Both the position numbers and the translations under genes were made by a program. This document shows positions 48,201 to 60,900 of a stretch of DNA of 64,000 nucleotides, in pieces. Location of the stretch: NCBI GenBank assembly GCA_028564675.1, contig JAOVVO010000158.1:62001-126000 (forward strand), read 5' to 3'. Source of the DNA: Onchocerca lupi. Lineage: Eukaryota; Nematoda; Chromadorea; Rhabditida; Onchocercidae. The notes beneath the pieces were generated by a model. It searched no databases, was not told the origin of the DNA, and saw only the letters and a list, made by a program, of their open reading frames with translations. Every line of letters starts with the position of its first letter. Position 1 is the first letter of the stretch.

Positions 48201-51200
48201 TATTCATAATATCAAAAAACAGTTCGTATCTAATGGAATATTTTTAGAAACAAAGCTTTTTTGTTTTTATGCAGAAATTCTAAAGATTTATAGCTGATTC
48301 TACTACATTTTTCATTCTTTAACAACATTATTTTATTTCGAATTCTTTAGCTGTTTCTATCCGTTTCTATACATCCTGGATGGATGGAAATTTTTAAGCT
48401 TTCTGTTTTCTACCTCCTTTTTCTTTTCTTTTTTTCCCTTTTCCTTCTATTTTCTAACTTCAAACGAGTTTTTTTCATTTTGAAGTGCGAAATTCTCATA
48501 ATTCATATTTCTTGTTTTCACTTTAAAGAATAATGGAAACTTGAATGAAGCAATTAATAGATTTATTAAATCGTACACTGCAGTGTGTTTTCTGCTGATT
48601 GATGTCAGCATGTTGAATTCGATCAACATAATATTCTCATAAAATAAAAATAAGTTGACTACATGATTAATAGTAGCATACAAGTAAATCCATTCCTAAT
48701 TTAAATCTTGTTTCTGAAAGATAATCGATGAAATATTCCTTGTTTCTAATTCTAATAATTTCAGTTGTCAGAAAGGATATCCCTTTAATCAAAACAAAAC
48801 ATCGACCATTATGCTTGATCCTGGCTCATCGGAGGGAAGTATGTCAGAAGAAGATAATATGGTTGTGGCAGTGCATCCGTTTGGACGTTCGCTAATTAAT
48901 AATTTGTAAATTTTTCCTCGAATTTGAAGTTAAAAAATTTACTTTTCGAAAACCTTCTTTAATTTTTCATAATTCGGATATGTTTAAGAAGGAATTTTCA
49001 AAAATTATTCCAGCTTTAATATTTCAGATTGGATTACTTTGTGCGTATCAATGATTATCAGACCGCTGCAGTAATAATTTGCGTCCTAGATTTGCGAAAT
49101 AAGCGGACTTTTGAAGCGGTTGACTATACTGCGGAATCATCAACTACTGCGAAATCAGTTAGTAATTGTGGTACCAATCCTGTAAGTTCAAAGCATGCTG
49201 AAAAGTGTCGGATAACATGCTGATACAACTATCTGAAGATATATTATTGTAAAAATTAGGATTTTACAAAATATCCGAAGAATCTAATTCTGTTGACTTT
49301 CATAGGAGACTGTTTTTCCTTTATATTTTAGTGAAGTTTCTTGAAAATGAACTGCAAGATCAAGAACTGGCACTGCAGTAATATATTAAGGTTTTGCTTG
49401 ACTTTTTATAGATTACTGCACAAGAAATTTTTAAAGTCTGAAATCCATGATAATTTCCAAAATGTCTTCCTTAATTTTACCAATGCTTTGATTAATTTTC
49501 AAGCTACGGAAACTGCTTTTTTCATATTTTTACGAAAAAAATACAAAAAATATAGATTGTAAGACTGGGACGGAGAAGAGGAAGGGAGAATGAAAGAGAA
49601 GATTTCCAAAACGCGATGATACTGATAATATTGTATTATTATTGAGTTGAAGTTTTGAGTTTTTAAAGAGCGAGTGCCTAGCTCTTCTTTTGTTTAATCG
49701 TTTTTCGACTTTTATTTTAATTTTTTGCTTCTTTTATTCATGACTAATACTCAGTAAGACGCAAAGATTTTCAAAAATAATTTTCAGCAAGTTTATGTCT
49801 TTCAAAATCTTTTCAAATGAAGAAAATTACCATTTATTAGTGAAATGTTGCTTTTTTGAGCTGCTTTAATATGCTCACATCATTTGGAATTCAGTATCTG
49901 AATTTTGGTGTTTTAAAGTTATTTTCCAACTGTAGGATGGTTCGGTTTACGACACGATTCAAGCGAACACTAAATCAGGCTTGAACTTGCGGTTGTTACA
50001 ACAAGAAAAAGAAAAGTGATTTGCTAGAACTCTTTCTGAATAGGAAAGTAACTTATTAAAAGCATAACTGCTGCTGACTAATTTTAAAACGTTGTAGCAG
50101 TTAAAACAGTGATATAGAAAGCTTGTATTATAAAAGAAGTGTAACTGTTTAATAATTTAATGGAATTTTCGGAAAAGAAAATCTCATCTTTTGTTTTTGA
50201 CAAATTCTTGTCATTCAGTCTATTTTCGAAGTTTCTAACAATATATAGCCTTGTTTATTACTATTTTAATTTTCTTTTTCACTATTATTTTCTTGTTCCT
50301 TATATTTTTTTTATTTTAGATTATGTATGAGCGAACAATCATCATTAACAGCTTCTGCTTCAAAGACCGCTCGAAAATTTTCTTCCATATTTCAAAATGC
50401 CTTAATTGGTCATCGTCAAGTGCCGACTGTCAAAATAGGTTTGTTCAGTGTTGTTCTTATTTCAAATTAGTTTAATTTAGGGATGCCTATATCAGGAATT
50501 TCATAAGTAAAGATAGCAAAGACTAATAAATTAAGGAAAGTGCAATTTGTTCCATTATATACATTCTAGGTTGTAACTTTGGATCAAATTAGTATGTTTG
50601 TTTGGACTTTTTGTTTGACTTCTTTTTTATTGGTATCGAAAACCAAAAGTACTAGAACTCATACTAATATTAATAACCTAAAAAAAGTAGAACAAATAAT
50701 ATTAAAAAAAACCACACCAAAACACTATCGTTGCAGATTTTTTTTCTGTTTGAGAAACATAGAACCTTCGGTTTGAGATTTTAAATTCCAGATTTACTGA
50801 ATTCGATTTTTTCTTGTTTAGACATTCAAATTTAGTTCTCTAAATAAGATTTTTCTGCATAATATATTTTCGATTGTAGAGGTTGGTTGTTTTTATTTTG
50901 TTCCATTTTACAGCACAAGACAGTAAAACATCGTGCAGTCATCGTACACCTGATACATCAGTGAACTCAAGTGCTGTAGAGCAACTTCCGTACGATCCTG
51001 CTTGGAGTATTAGGAAAAATAAATCCAATTTATATAGGTTTGTGTTTGAAAATTTTTAAAGATTAATTTGCATTTCTTTTAAATCAAATTATAGCATCAT
51101 TTTAGGGACAGTTCCCAATAATTAAAGCTTCCTAATGAAATTAATTGTACAATTATGCGTGAAGGTCTGTGTTAGAGAGAGAAATTCTAATCCTTTTATC

Positions 51201-52756
51201 ATGGATTCAATTTCATCGATTTTTCTTTATGTCTAGAAAACTATTCAACAGAAAGAGCAATGATTATGGCTGTTACATTTCAAAGCATGCTTTCTAGCAA
51301 ACCTTTGGAACTATTTTTTATTGTATTAATGCTGAATTATGCCAATGAAATTTGATTTGAATCGTTACCATTTTTACAATGACAGACATTACTTATAAGA
51401 TCTGAAATCTTTATTTTTGTTCGAACATTGCTTTCATCCTTGCGAGATAATTTCTGCATTAGTGTCAGGATTTGTCATAGATAAGTATTTGAAATATTTG
51501 ATTTTTTTTTTTTTGGATTTATTAATTTTTGGAAATTTGAAAATTTGGATTAATTGATGCCATTTGCAGCCTCTTAGATCCTCTTTATAATGATCGGTTC
51601 AATGAAGTACGCTATCAGTATGCTAGCTTATTGTTTAGGTGGAGGATGTTTTCAAAAGCAGCCGAAGTAATGAAATATAGTGAAAATGCACCGTATTCAG
51701 CACCATTACGAGGTAAATTTCTACATTAGTGTTAGGATTCGACGAAGATAAAGCAAGAAGCCAACAACGTGTATATTGGTGGAAGGGATCTTCAGATTCT
51801 GAAATAATATTTTCCATGTTTTGAAAGTCATATTATTCAATTATTTTGTCTCCTCAGTGCACTGTAAAGTTGTAAAACAATTTAAAAAATATGGCTTGGA
51901 AATCATATCACGATTCTCTAGAATTTAATGTAGTTCAAAATTTTTTGATACTAACCGTTGAGCCTGTGACAAATTTCATTTACTTTTTTTCATAAATAAA
52001 AATAAAATTTCATGTTTTAGTTCAAAGTTCATGTCCCCATTGTCATAATGATTCGCTGTTTTTCAAATGTGATAAATGTGCCATTCACTGGAAATTTCGT
52101 TGCTCCTTATGCCAACTTCCTGTATTAGGTAATTTTAATTGATATGATTTCAAGTGATCGACGGTGCGAAAGAAACAATATACATAGCTTTTATGATGTG
52201 ATTTAATCTCTTCATTTGTTCCATTTTTTTTTTTTGTTTATCTTATGAATATGCAATCTTTTCTTGAAAAAAAAAAAAAAAGTAAGATAATGAAGAAGCT
52301 TACTTTTCATTGCATGCAAATTCCATCTCATTTTCTTACACATCTTATTATTTTTTATTAAATTTTCGATTTTTTTAAAATTATCATACATCGTCAACAA
52401 TGACATTAAAAAAAATAATAATAATAAGCTTTATCTTTTATCCTCCTATCCTTTGTCTCAAGTTTTACAGGTATGTTGACGATATGTGCCTTATGTGGAC
52501 ATGGTGGACACAGTGAACATATGGTTATTTGGTTCAAGGAAAATAACAATTGTGCTTACGGTTGTGGATGTGATTGTAAGTCGGCTTGTTTTTAGAAGCA
52601 CTTCAAAATTTCATCAATGGTATATTCAGAATTGATATTTTGTCGTTGTTGCACTGTTAAATTTGCATGGAATGATAATTGAAAAAATCATTTCCAGTTG
52701 AATCGCACTTATGTGAACTATTCATCAATTCTCTTCTTCAACGTAAAAGTGAATGA
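41553..52756 (+). CDS. WDR59: GATOR2 complex subunit WDR59, 5' end not found
   Basis: WDR59 is a beta-propeller/RWD/RING subunit of GATOR2, which relays amino-acid status to mTORC1. The first recognised exon (ATVLDNDFTEKYMCIGS) begins at 41553. WD40 blades follow: LADVDWCSYDSNLL, DDAVKCWDLRDLRCPCLQ, GTDLRLWDKR and VMWHPTIGTCFLTAGLDGYI. An RWD-like region spans about 44790-45585 (RIDILIAELVPLK). A Ser-rich middle holds RTCGARFNGSG. An alpha region includes CGHEKCSSPLCRS, SVSKDLARKYRLIGGNALEL, HPFGRSLINNLLDYFVRIND and NDRFNEVRYQYASLLFRWRM. The C-terminal zinc ribbon/RING is intact (CPHCHNDSLFFKCDKC, CSLCQLPV, CALCGHGGHSEHM, CAYGCGC), ending LQRKSE. About 20 exons span over 11 kb. The order matches vertebrate WDR59. 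Some middle exon edges are approximate. Confidence 0.9.
45187..45235. repeat. About 49-nt poly(T) tract
   Basis: Long T homopolymer in a WDR59 intron, starting just after the donor that ends the exon encoding VDEVKIILK. Its length is likely variable or imprecisely assembled. Confidence 0.9.
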
Positions 52757-52943
52757 TAAGTATTTGTTTTTTTTTTTTTATTTATTTATTGTTAAAGTAT
52801 TGTGAAAGAGCGATGATGTAGAAATGGTTGTAAATTTCACAACTTATATTGTTGATGATGAGTAAAAGAAAGGAATAAATGTATTTGATTCAGATTAATA
52901 CATTATATGTTAGAAGTGATTTGAATCAAAACAAATTACATAA

Positions 52944-53130
52944 CTAAAATTCATAAGAGTTACACCAATCTTCAACTGCTAGCAGTCTCATTAGTTTTGC
53001 AGAAAAACTTTCAGATGCACTTAAAAAATCATCGTTTAAAATTTTCATGAAACCGAACATGCTGGTAGGAATGGTTTTATTGCAGATAACATCACTTGTT
53101 GTGAAAGGCTTGAAATTTGGATTGAGCTGT
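52944..53130 (-). CDS. Possible terminal exon of an unrecognised gene
   Basis: After a good atccacag acceptor, the minus strand reads LNPNFKPFTTSDVICNK, then TSMFGFMKILNDDFLS and ends VEDWCNSYEF with TAG. The amino-acid mix looks like coding sequence. No convincing upstream exon was found and I do not recognise it, so it may be chance. Confidence 0.25.
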
Positions 53131-55405
53131 GGATGGGACAGATTTTTATTAATTCCTTTATTCACAGCAGCAGTAATCGAATAACATATAATTGGTAACA
53201 AAGTAGAAAATCAGGCGTGTAGTAAAGGAAATTGGATGATGTCGATTGGGAGTTTAGAGAAGAATGTGTATTGGGAACTTGGAGAGGAGTAACATAGTCT
53301 AAGATCGTCCAGTTAGAGTGAATCCAAATCGAATGAATTAAAAGGAAGAGTGTTTTTTGAATTTTGTTGGGGTATTTGAAATATTCAAAATTGGGCGTGT
53401 TGGGATATAATACGATTGATAACAAGATAATTGTGAGGAAGGAATAGTTTTTATAAAAGGAAAAATATCGTGGTACAAGTTAATTGGATACAAAGGAACA
53501 GATATGTAAGCACAAGATTAATAGTTTGATTAGTTATGACCGGAAATGTTAAGATGAATATTGTAGATTAGCGTGAGAAATAATTTTAAAAATGATGATT
53601 CATCAGAAAATTTTACAAATTTTTAACCATTTGATTATATAGTTTTCTGTAATAATTAATTTTAGTTGGGAATTAATTGCGGTTTTCTCAACATCATCAG
53701 GAATAATACAACGTCTCCATTTTCATCAATTGTTGCACAATTGCTGGGAAGCTGTTTATTAAAATGTATTATCGTGTTCGACTATAAAGTTCGACTTTTT
53801 TTTACTAAATTGCTGGACAATCTAATTGCCTTAACTTTTTGCGTTCATCTTAGGGTTAGATTTTCTGGAGTCCCTCCTGCGAAGAAAGAAATACCGAGAA
53901 AACCTTTCAGACTTTGAATATAAGTTTAACCTTCCAAATCTTTAAAACTTTGAATATTTCTAATGATCTTTCTAATAATGAAAGTGCCGCGTGTAAAAAC
54001 CGGCGAAAAATAGGAATTAAATATTAGAGAAATAATTGATGTCCCAGTTACGTTAGGATGTCATCTATGCCAAGGTCTGATTGGCAAAGTTTTGAAATTG
54101 ATATGAATTGAAGAAAAACCAAAATATCAGTGGGAATTTTTATTTATGAAGTGACTTTACTTTCTGAATAAAAATCAGATCTGATCCTTTTCAGACTTAA
54201 TTCGTTTTGCTATTAGTTTGATACATGAAATTCATCAGTATTCGATTTATGAAAAAACGCTTCATTTTTGATCTTTTAAGAAAATAATTACGGTAGTGAA
54301 GAAAGAGAAACGTGAAGTATCTAAGAACCAATAAGATATTTATTTCATAAGTTTACTATGTACGTAATAAGTTAATTACACACTTAATTACTAGTTAATT
54401 TTGTATATATTAAACATAAATGTAGAAAAAATCCCGATATATGTGATATGGAATGACAAAATAAAGGTTAGAATTAATTATTTGCTGATTTCGATGCAGT
54501 TTTTCTTTACTCACAATTGTGGAGTAGGTTTTTTTGAATTTCAGAACAATTATAACTGCATAGTTATTAGTATGATAGGAATGATAACAATGTCAGTAAA
54601 ATATTGATATCAGATGAAGCATAAGTCAAAATGAACGACAAATTCATATCAAATAATCATGATGCCAAGCAAATGTTTTTATTAACAGTTAATGTTATCA
54701 ATTGTGACTGTTAGGAGAAGAAAGTAATTTGTAATAAGTTAGATGCAAATAATGAATCACTATTATCAGTCATTTGATATCACTATGCCTATTTTTAGAG
54801 GTCGAAATAGTAGAAATACGCAACGAATGCTCTTTCATTCATTTTAAGATTTTATCCTTTCCTCTAACAACATCAAGGATGATATTATGTAATTTTCCTG
54901 AAAAGATATGTACAGAAATTGATATTTGAAAAGATATGATGCGTGTAAATTTGTTAAATTAGATCACAGGTGATAATTGAAGAAAAAAATATTGTTAAAT
55001 TTACAATGGAATATCAAAGAGAAGTAATTTTGTTAAAGATAAGTTAACTGAATTTCATGAACCAGAAAATTTAGCAAAGGCAGTAAAAAAGTTAAACTTG
55101 AAATATGTTGTCATTATCTCGGTTGACATAATGATTGAAATATTTGATAAATTGTTTGAGAATAACGAAATAATTTACATTAATTGAAAACATTGTCATG
55201 ACGCACTGCAAAAAAAAAAGAAAAGAAAACGAAGTACGTATGAGGATATCGACAAACAGGTATCGCAAAGAAGAAAGTTTACCTGTTATTACATACTGCT
55301 GTTGCAAAAAACTTTTTGTGATCATCAAAATTATTGATTTGCTAATAGATATCCCAATTTTGTACGTTTATTAACTTATCAATATATGATTTGATTAATT
55401 GTAAT

Positions 55406-55520
55406 TAATCAGACATTTATTGGTTTATTATTTTTCTTAAGACCTTTTCTTCAATCATAATCATAATTTGATTGAAGAAAAGGACTTAAGAAAAATAATA
55501 AACCAACAAATATCTGATTA
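55406..55520. repeat. 52-bp inverted repeat with 11-nt loop
   Basis: Arms 55406-55457 and 55469-55520 are complementary at 49 of 52 positions. They enclose an 11-base AT spacer. It is intergenic. The three differences suggest it is older than the CARNMT1 inverted repeat. It is consistent with a small MITE-like foldback. Confidence 0.9.
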
Positions 55521-57942
55521 TATTCTGTACAATTAGCTGGTAAAAAAATGATTTATACTGTAGTATGATGAAGAATGAATGATCTATTTATCAAATTTGT
55601 GATTTTGAACATTATTCGTGTTCAATTTCAATGAAGAATATGATAATAATCATACCAGTAGTAATAATATCAGCTTTATCTCCAGCAAGCTAGATATACG
55701 TAGTTAACAATACTCGGGGCTCGATAAAACTTTCATTATGTCGAACAAAACTTTAGCAGTATTCTCATCATCATCAAAAGTTGGTTGATGTACATCATTA
55801 ATAGAGCAACAACTTTTGATTAAAATCAGAGAATAAGAGAAAAAAGCAACCACTTTTGATAAAAACCAAAGAATACAAGAAAAAAAGCACTTTTGTAAAT
55901 GATAATAACTTCTACAAAAATGATAAGCAGAAACGCAGAAGAGAATTCTCCAATTTCATAACAACTACATCCAAAAAAAAGAAAAAAGTTACCAAAGTGC
56001 AATTAATACTTGCGTTGTATAACATACTGCGTTGTTGAATTTAATTTTATTTTTAATAGTTTCAACGAATAAAGAAATGTTCTGATCAAATTAGTGATTA
56101 TATGAAAAAAAAAAAAAAGTGAAAAAAAGTAAAAAAGTTTTGTGACGGAATCGTAGAAAACTTCCTTCCCTCCGTTTGTTTATCTTTTCATCGTTGTACT
56201 TTCATCTTTTCATAGTTTGCGTTACTCAAAAAGTACTCATTAATAGCGAACTTTAGAAATTATCGAAGAAGTTTAGGTGATCATGGAAATTACATAATGA
56301 AATTATCACTTGATAAAGTTTTTGTTAGAAGAATAGAAGAAAATCTGTGATACAATTACGAAAAATTTATTCAATTATGATGTCGTGAATTTTTTATTTG
56401 AATTGAATTGAGTTGTTGAGAGGTCCGACAAGCGCCAAATATTACCACCAATATCTTGACCAGTGTTGATAGTCGTTGACTTGCGTTGACTCGAGTGAGT
56501 GAGTTGAATTTGGTGGGGTATGTTGGTTTGACTTGGAATGTGTTGAATTGGAGCCGGATTGTAATAATCTTTATTGGTACAAAGAGAAAGAAGTAGGGGA
56601 AAGCGTAACCGTGATGATTTGCAAGCGTGAAGAATGGTAACAGAGATAATCTTGTAAGTGAAATACAAGCTTATATTTGTTAAGTAATGGGAGTGGTTTT
56701 ATTAACCAGCAGAATACAAAAAAGTGGATTGCAGTTTTCTCATGCTATGTAGGAGATGGTTACATGAGAAACACATTTTTTTTGTTATAGATTAACAAAC
56801 GGATGTGCATAATTATCCATGTTAAAATGAATACAAATTAGATAACGGATTCATTTCTCAATGTGGGAAAACGTTGTAAATTTGCATAATGAGATAAATT
56901 CTTTATGTAAGAGATGCTTTACAAAAATAATTTTACCAGATGTTCAAGATAAGGATGTAACAGATGTTTAAGATTATCTAAAGAAATTTACATAACCTTT
57001 CAAATAGAATAATTTTTTTATAGTGTAAGTGAATTGAAATAAAAAGTTAAAACAAGTCAAAAGAAGAAATTTATTTTTTATTTATAAGATTAGTTTGAGA
57101 TTTGTTGAGTTTCGCGAAATTGAAATTCGCGACATATGATATTACGAATCAAAATGTTACATGAAATGAAATTCATTTTTTAATTCTCCTATCTGATGTG
57201 GTGATCAATACTGAAAGAAACATTAGGAGAAGAAAGAAATAGAAGGGAAAATAAATGATCATTTCATTGCATGTTTCCTAAAAAACTGATAAATTACAAT
57301 AATTTCTTTTCAACTAATGTTTCAATTAAATTTTATATCAAAAGCATTAACAATGCTCGTTATTTTCTCATTTTCCTTTACACTGTAATTGGCAAATAGA
57401 TCCGTGATGATTATAAATGGATTCTGTCAACGATTACAAGAAGCACAATTTAGAGAATATGCTTTATTATTGTCAGTTCGTGTAATAGAAATATTTTTCC
57501 TTTCTCATTCAGATTCTCTTCATTTTCCGATTCAATGTAATTTCAACATTTTTGCTCGCATTCCTTTTTCCTTTACAAATTTTAAGTCGCTTCTTCAAGA
57601 CTTGATAATAAATTTGATTCACTTGATAGATGATTATAAATATTGTTTATTGTTGATTTTCAAGCACTGATTAATTGATTAACCGATCAAAGCGAACTCT
57701 AAAATGAATACGCTATCATTGTGATTCATGCTGTATTGTATATAATATAACATAAATCCTTATTTATCTAAAATGCCCTAACAAACTTTTAGGTTGCAGT
57801 CATTACCAATTTGATCAGAAATTCAACCTTTATTATTTTGAAGTTCCTCCGAAACTTCTCTAAAATTACTGTTAAATTCATAGTGACTATTGCTCATAAG
57901 AAAGATCAAATTCACAGTGATTATTTTTTACCAAAGATCTAA

Positions 57943-60900
57943 ATGGGTATGAAATCAGTCTGGAAAAAGAAATTCGATAGTGACATACAGCCAGCCCGAT
58001 ATGCTTCATTTGTTGAGATCGTTAGTTTTTTTGTAATTTTATCAATCAAATTCATCCGAATGAAAGTATGGGTGGTAAATTTTATATTCAAAAATCGCCT
58101 ATGCTTTTATTATGAAAAATATTTAAAACCAAAAGAAAAAAAAATGAAATAAATTCGATGATTTAACGCTGGAAATCCTTCTCGCTTATCTTATTCAGAA
58201 CAATCCGTGATTTCTAAATGAAAAATATCATCTTCTTTCACAATCTATTTTCGGAATAACTGTGAAATTGTAAATAATTGTGGAAAGAGGAAGAGATACT
58301 AAAATATTCCTTTCTTTTTTTACGATTATTCAAGAAGTGATTTGCTATATCTTACGAAAGAATAGATTGGAGTTTAGAATATCATTTCATCGAATTTTAG
58401 CTTTATTAATTCACAGATTTTTCTGAACTTCATGCAATCAATCAATAATGATTTATTTTGGTTAATATGTTTCAAAAATTGATCTCATTTGATATTGATT
58501 ATTTTTTTACACATACATTCTATGAGACATTGATAAAAGCATTGATAACTAATATCGATATCAAAATAATAAATCGAATAAATTGCTAAAAAGAAATTTC
58601 ATTACATTTTCTGATATTTAAAATTTCACAGTTACGATATGCTCAGCGGAAAGATTATATATTGCTTACTTTTGGTGTCATATTATCAGTGATAAATGGA
58701 GCAATATATCCATTCAGTGCTGTTTTCTTCAAGGTAAGCTATTAAGAATTTTTCAAAATATTTTTAGCTGAGATTTTATTAATGAAATGAGGAGTTTTAT
58801 TCTCTGCCATCATTTGGATAGTTTTTAAAAGGCATGCAATTATGCTATCAAAATATCTTGAATTCACTTATTTAATTTTGTTCAAAGAAATTTGGAGGAC
58901 AATTTGAATGAGCACTTATTTTAATGAATAAATTTTAAAATAACTTTCAAAAATTGTAGGGAATGACAGATGCATTAATAACTGGTCAATCAAATCTTAC
59001 AAATGGTACCTTCAATACGGAAATATATACAGAATCGGTGCTTACTTATGTGTATTGTTATATATTACTTGCTATCCTTCTATTTATCATCTCATTATCT
59101 TCGGTCAGTTTCTTATGTATTCTTAAATTTCATCGGAATGGAGTCTGTCAATGTTTACTTCTTAAACTAAAGAATATTTCGAAAAAATTTTGCTTAAAAT
59201 CACTACAATCATTTATTAATGATGCGTGATGCAATCTTCAATTTGTCAATTAAATTGAAAAATCAATGTTTTTGACTTCAATTAATTAAGGCAAAAAAAA
59301 AAATCATCGCAAAAATTAATAGTGCAAAATTATCAGAACATTTTCTCATTCTAAATAAAATATTAACTTCGGATTTTATTCAGAATATTAAATTAATTGT
59401 TGTATTTCTCTAGATTAAGAAGCTATCAGTTATTCATCTTTTATAGAAGAATTGCTTATTTATACTGAGTGAACGTCAAGCATATGAAATTCGCAAAAGA
59501 TATTTCGCTGCGCTGTTAAGGCAACAGATGTCATGGTATGATAAAAATGAAACTGGCGCGCTTACTAATAAATTATCAGCGTAAGTGTTTTGTAAAATTA
59601 TGGATTTTTGCAAAAATTCCATCATAAACTTGAAATTTATACAATTGCAGTGGAATAGAGCAAATTAAATATGGTATAGGTGATAAGTTCGGTGCTCTTT
59701 TGCAAGCTTCTGTTCATTTCATCGTTGGCGTTATTATTGCTTGCTATTACAGGTATTTTTTTTGAGCAACATTATCAGGAAATGGGTGCAAGAATTTCAA
59801 TCAATGATCCGAAATTGAGTTAGAACTAATATTCTATTTAATTAAATTTTTGAATAAATAAGTTGAACTGAATGAGGATTTTAATCTATGAAATTTGTAA
59901 GGATGAAATTCATTCAGTTTAAGAATAGGAATGCTAGAATTTACGATTGGTAGAGATTTCTTATCTATCATTATCACTCAAATCTAATTGCTTCAAAGTA
60001 AAATTTTTATTTCAAGCTTTCGCATGACTTCACTGATGCTAATTATCGTACCATTGGTTATGGTGTTGTTACTTGCCTCAACTAAAGTAATTTCTGTTAT
60101 ATTTTATAAAATTTCGAAAAAATCAAAATAAATAAAATGCTAAAAAATTAGTTAATTTCTGCGAAATCACATATAAACATTCTATGGTTTCCTTTTTATT
60201 TCGACATTCTTGTATTCGTAATGTTTACCAGAATTTTATGATCCTATTTGATTCCAATAAACATAATTATATTATCAGGTGTTAGCAATTACGACAAGTC
60301 GAGAAATGCGTGCATACGATGAAGCTGGCTCTGTTGCTAGTGAAGTTATCAGTAATATTCAAACAGTTACTGCTTTCAATGCACAATATGCTGAAATTGC
60401 TAGGTATTCTTTGATTCGCATGTTGATAATCGAATTTTATCTCCTTCAAATCGATAAAAACAGTAGCAGCAGTTCGACAATTCAGTTGAGCAATACTTTT
60501 CTATCTGATCACTACGAAAAACAAAGGAAAGAATGATTCAATGATCAATTTACTTGGATATTTGCCAATAATTTTGTTGCAATATAAATGAAGAATTCTT
60601 TTTTTTATTGATTGATAGGAGAGTAATTCTTTGTTACAAACAATTATTAGAGAATATCCAAGCAAATTAATCACTGAGTTATTTCTTCCTTTGTCATTGA
60701 TAGAGAAGAATATTGCTCAACTGAATTGTCGGGCTGTTGCTACTGCTACATCGATCTGTATCGGCGTGAAAACTGAATCTAGCTTCGAAATCCTGATTTT
60801 CAAATCCTTTTGAAAATGTAAAATTTTGTCCAGTGAAATAAAAACGATTCTTGTGCATTTAAATGACAAGTTTTTAAATTTTCTATAATATTGCTACCAG

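Larger units (their letters stand above)
52757..57942. other. Gene-poor 5.2 kb interval
   Basis: It separates WDR59 from the P-glycoprotein gene. I find no recognisable gene family. It includes a possible terminal exon on minus (52944-53130), a hairpin element (55406-55520) and many short AT-driven open frames without support. Confidence 0.5.

Noticed and set aside
53666..53917. 83-codon + strand frame after a tttag acceptor
   Set aside because: No family match; the frame is hydrophobic and AT-driven. Could be checked by RNA-seq but is not supported here.
57389..57670. 93-codon + strand frame upstream of the P-glycoprotein gene
   Set aside because: Starts at a non-ATG codon, lacks P-glycoprotein N-terminal features, and has no in-frame splice path to 57943.
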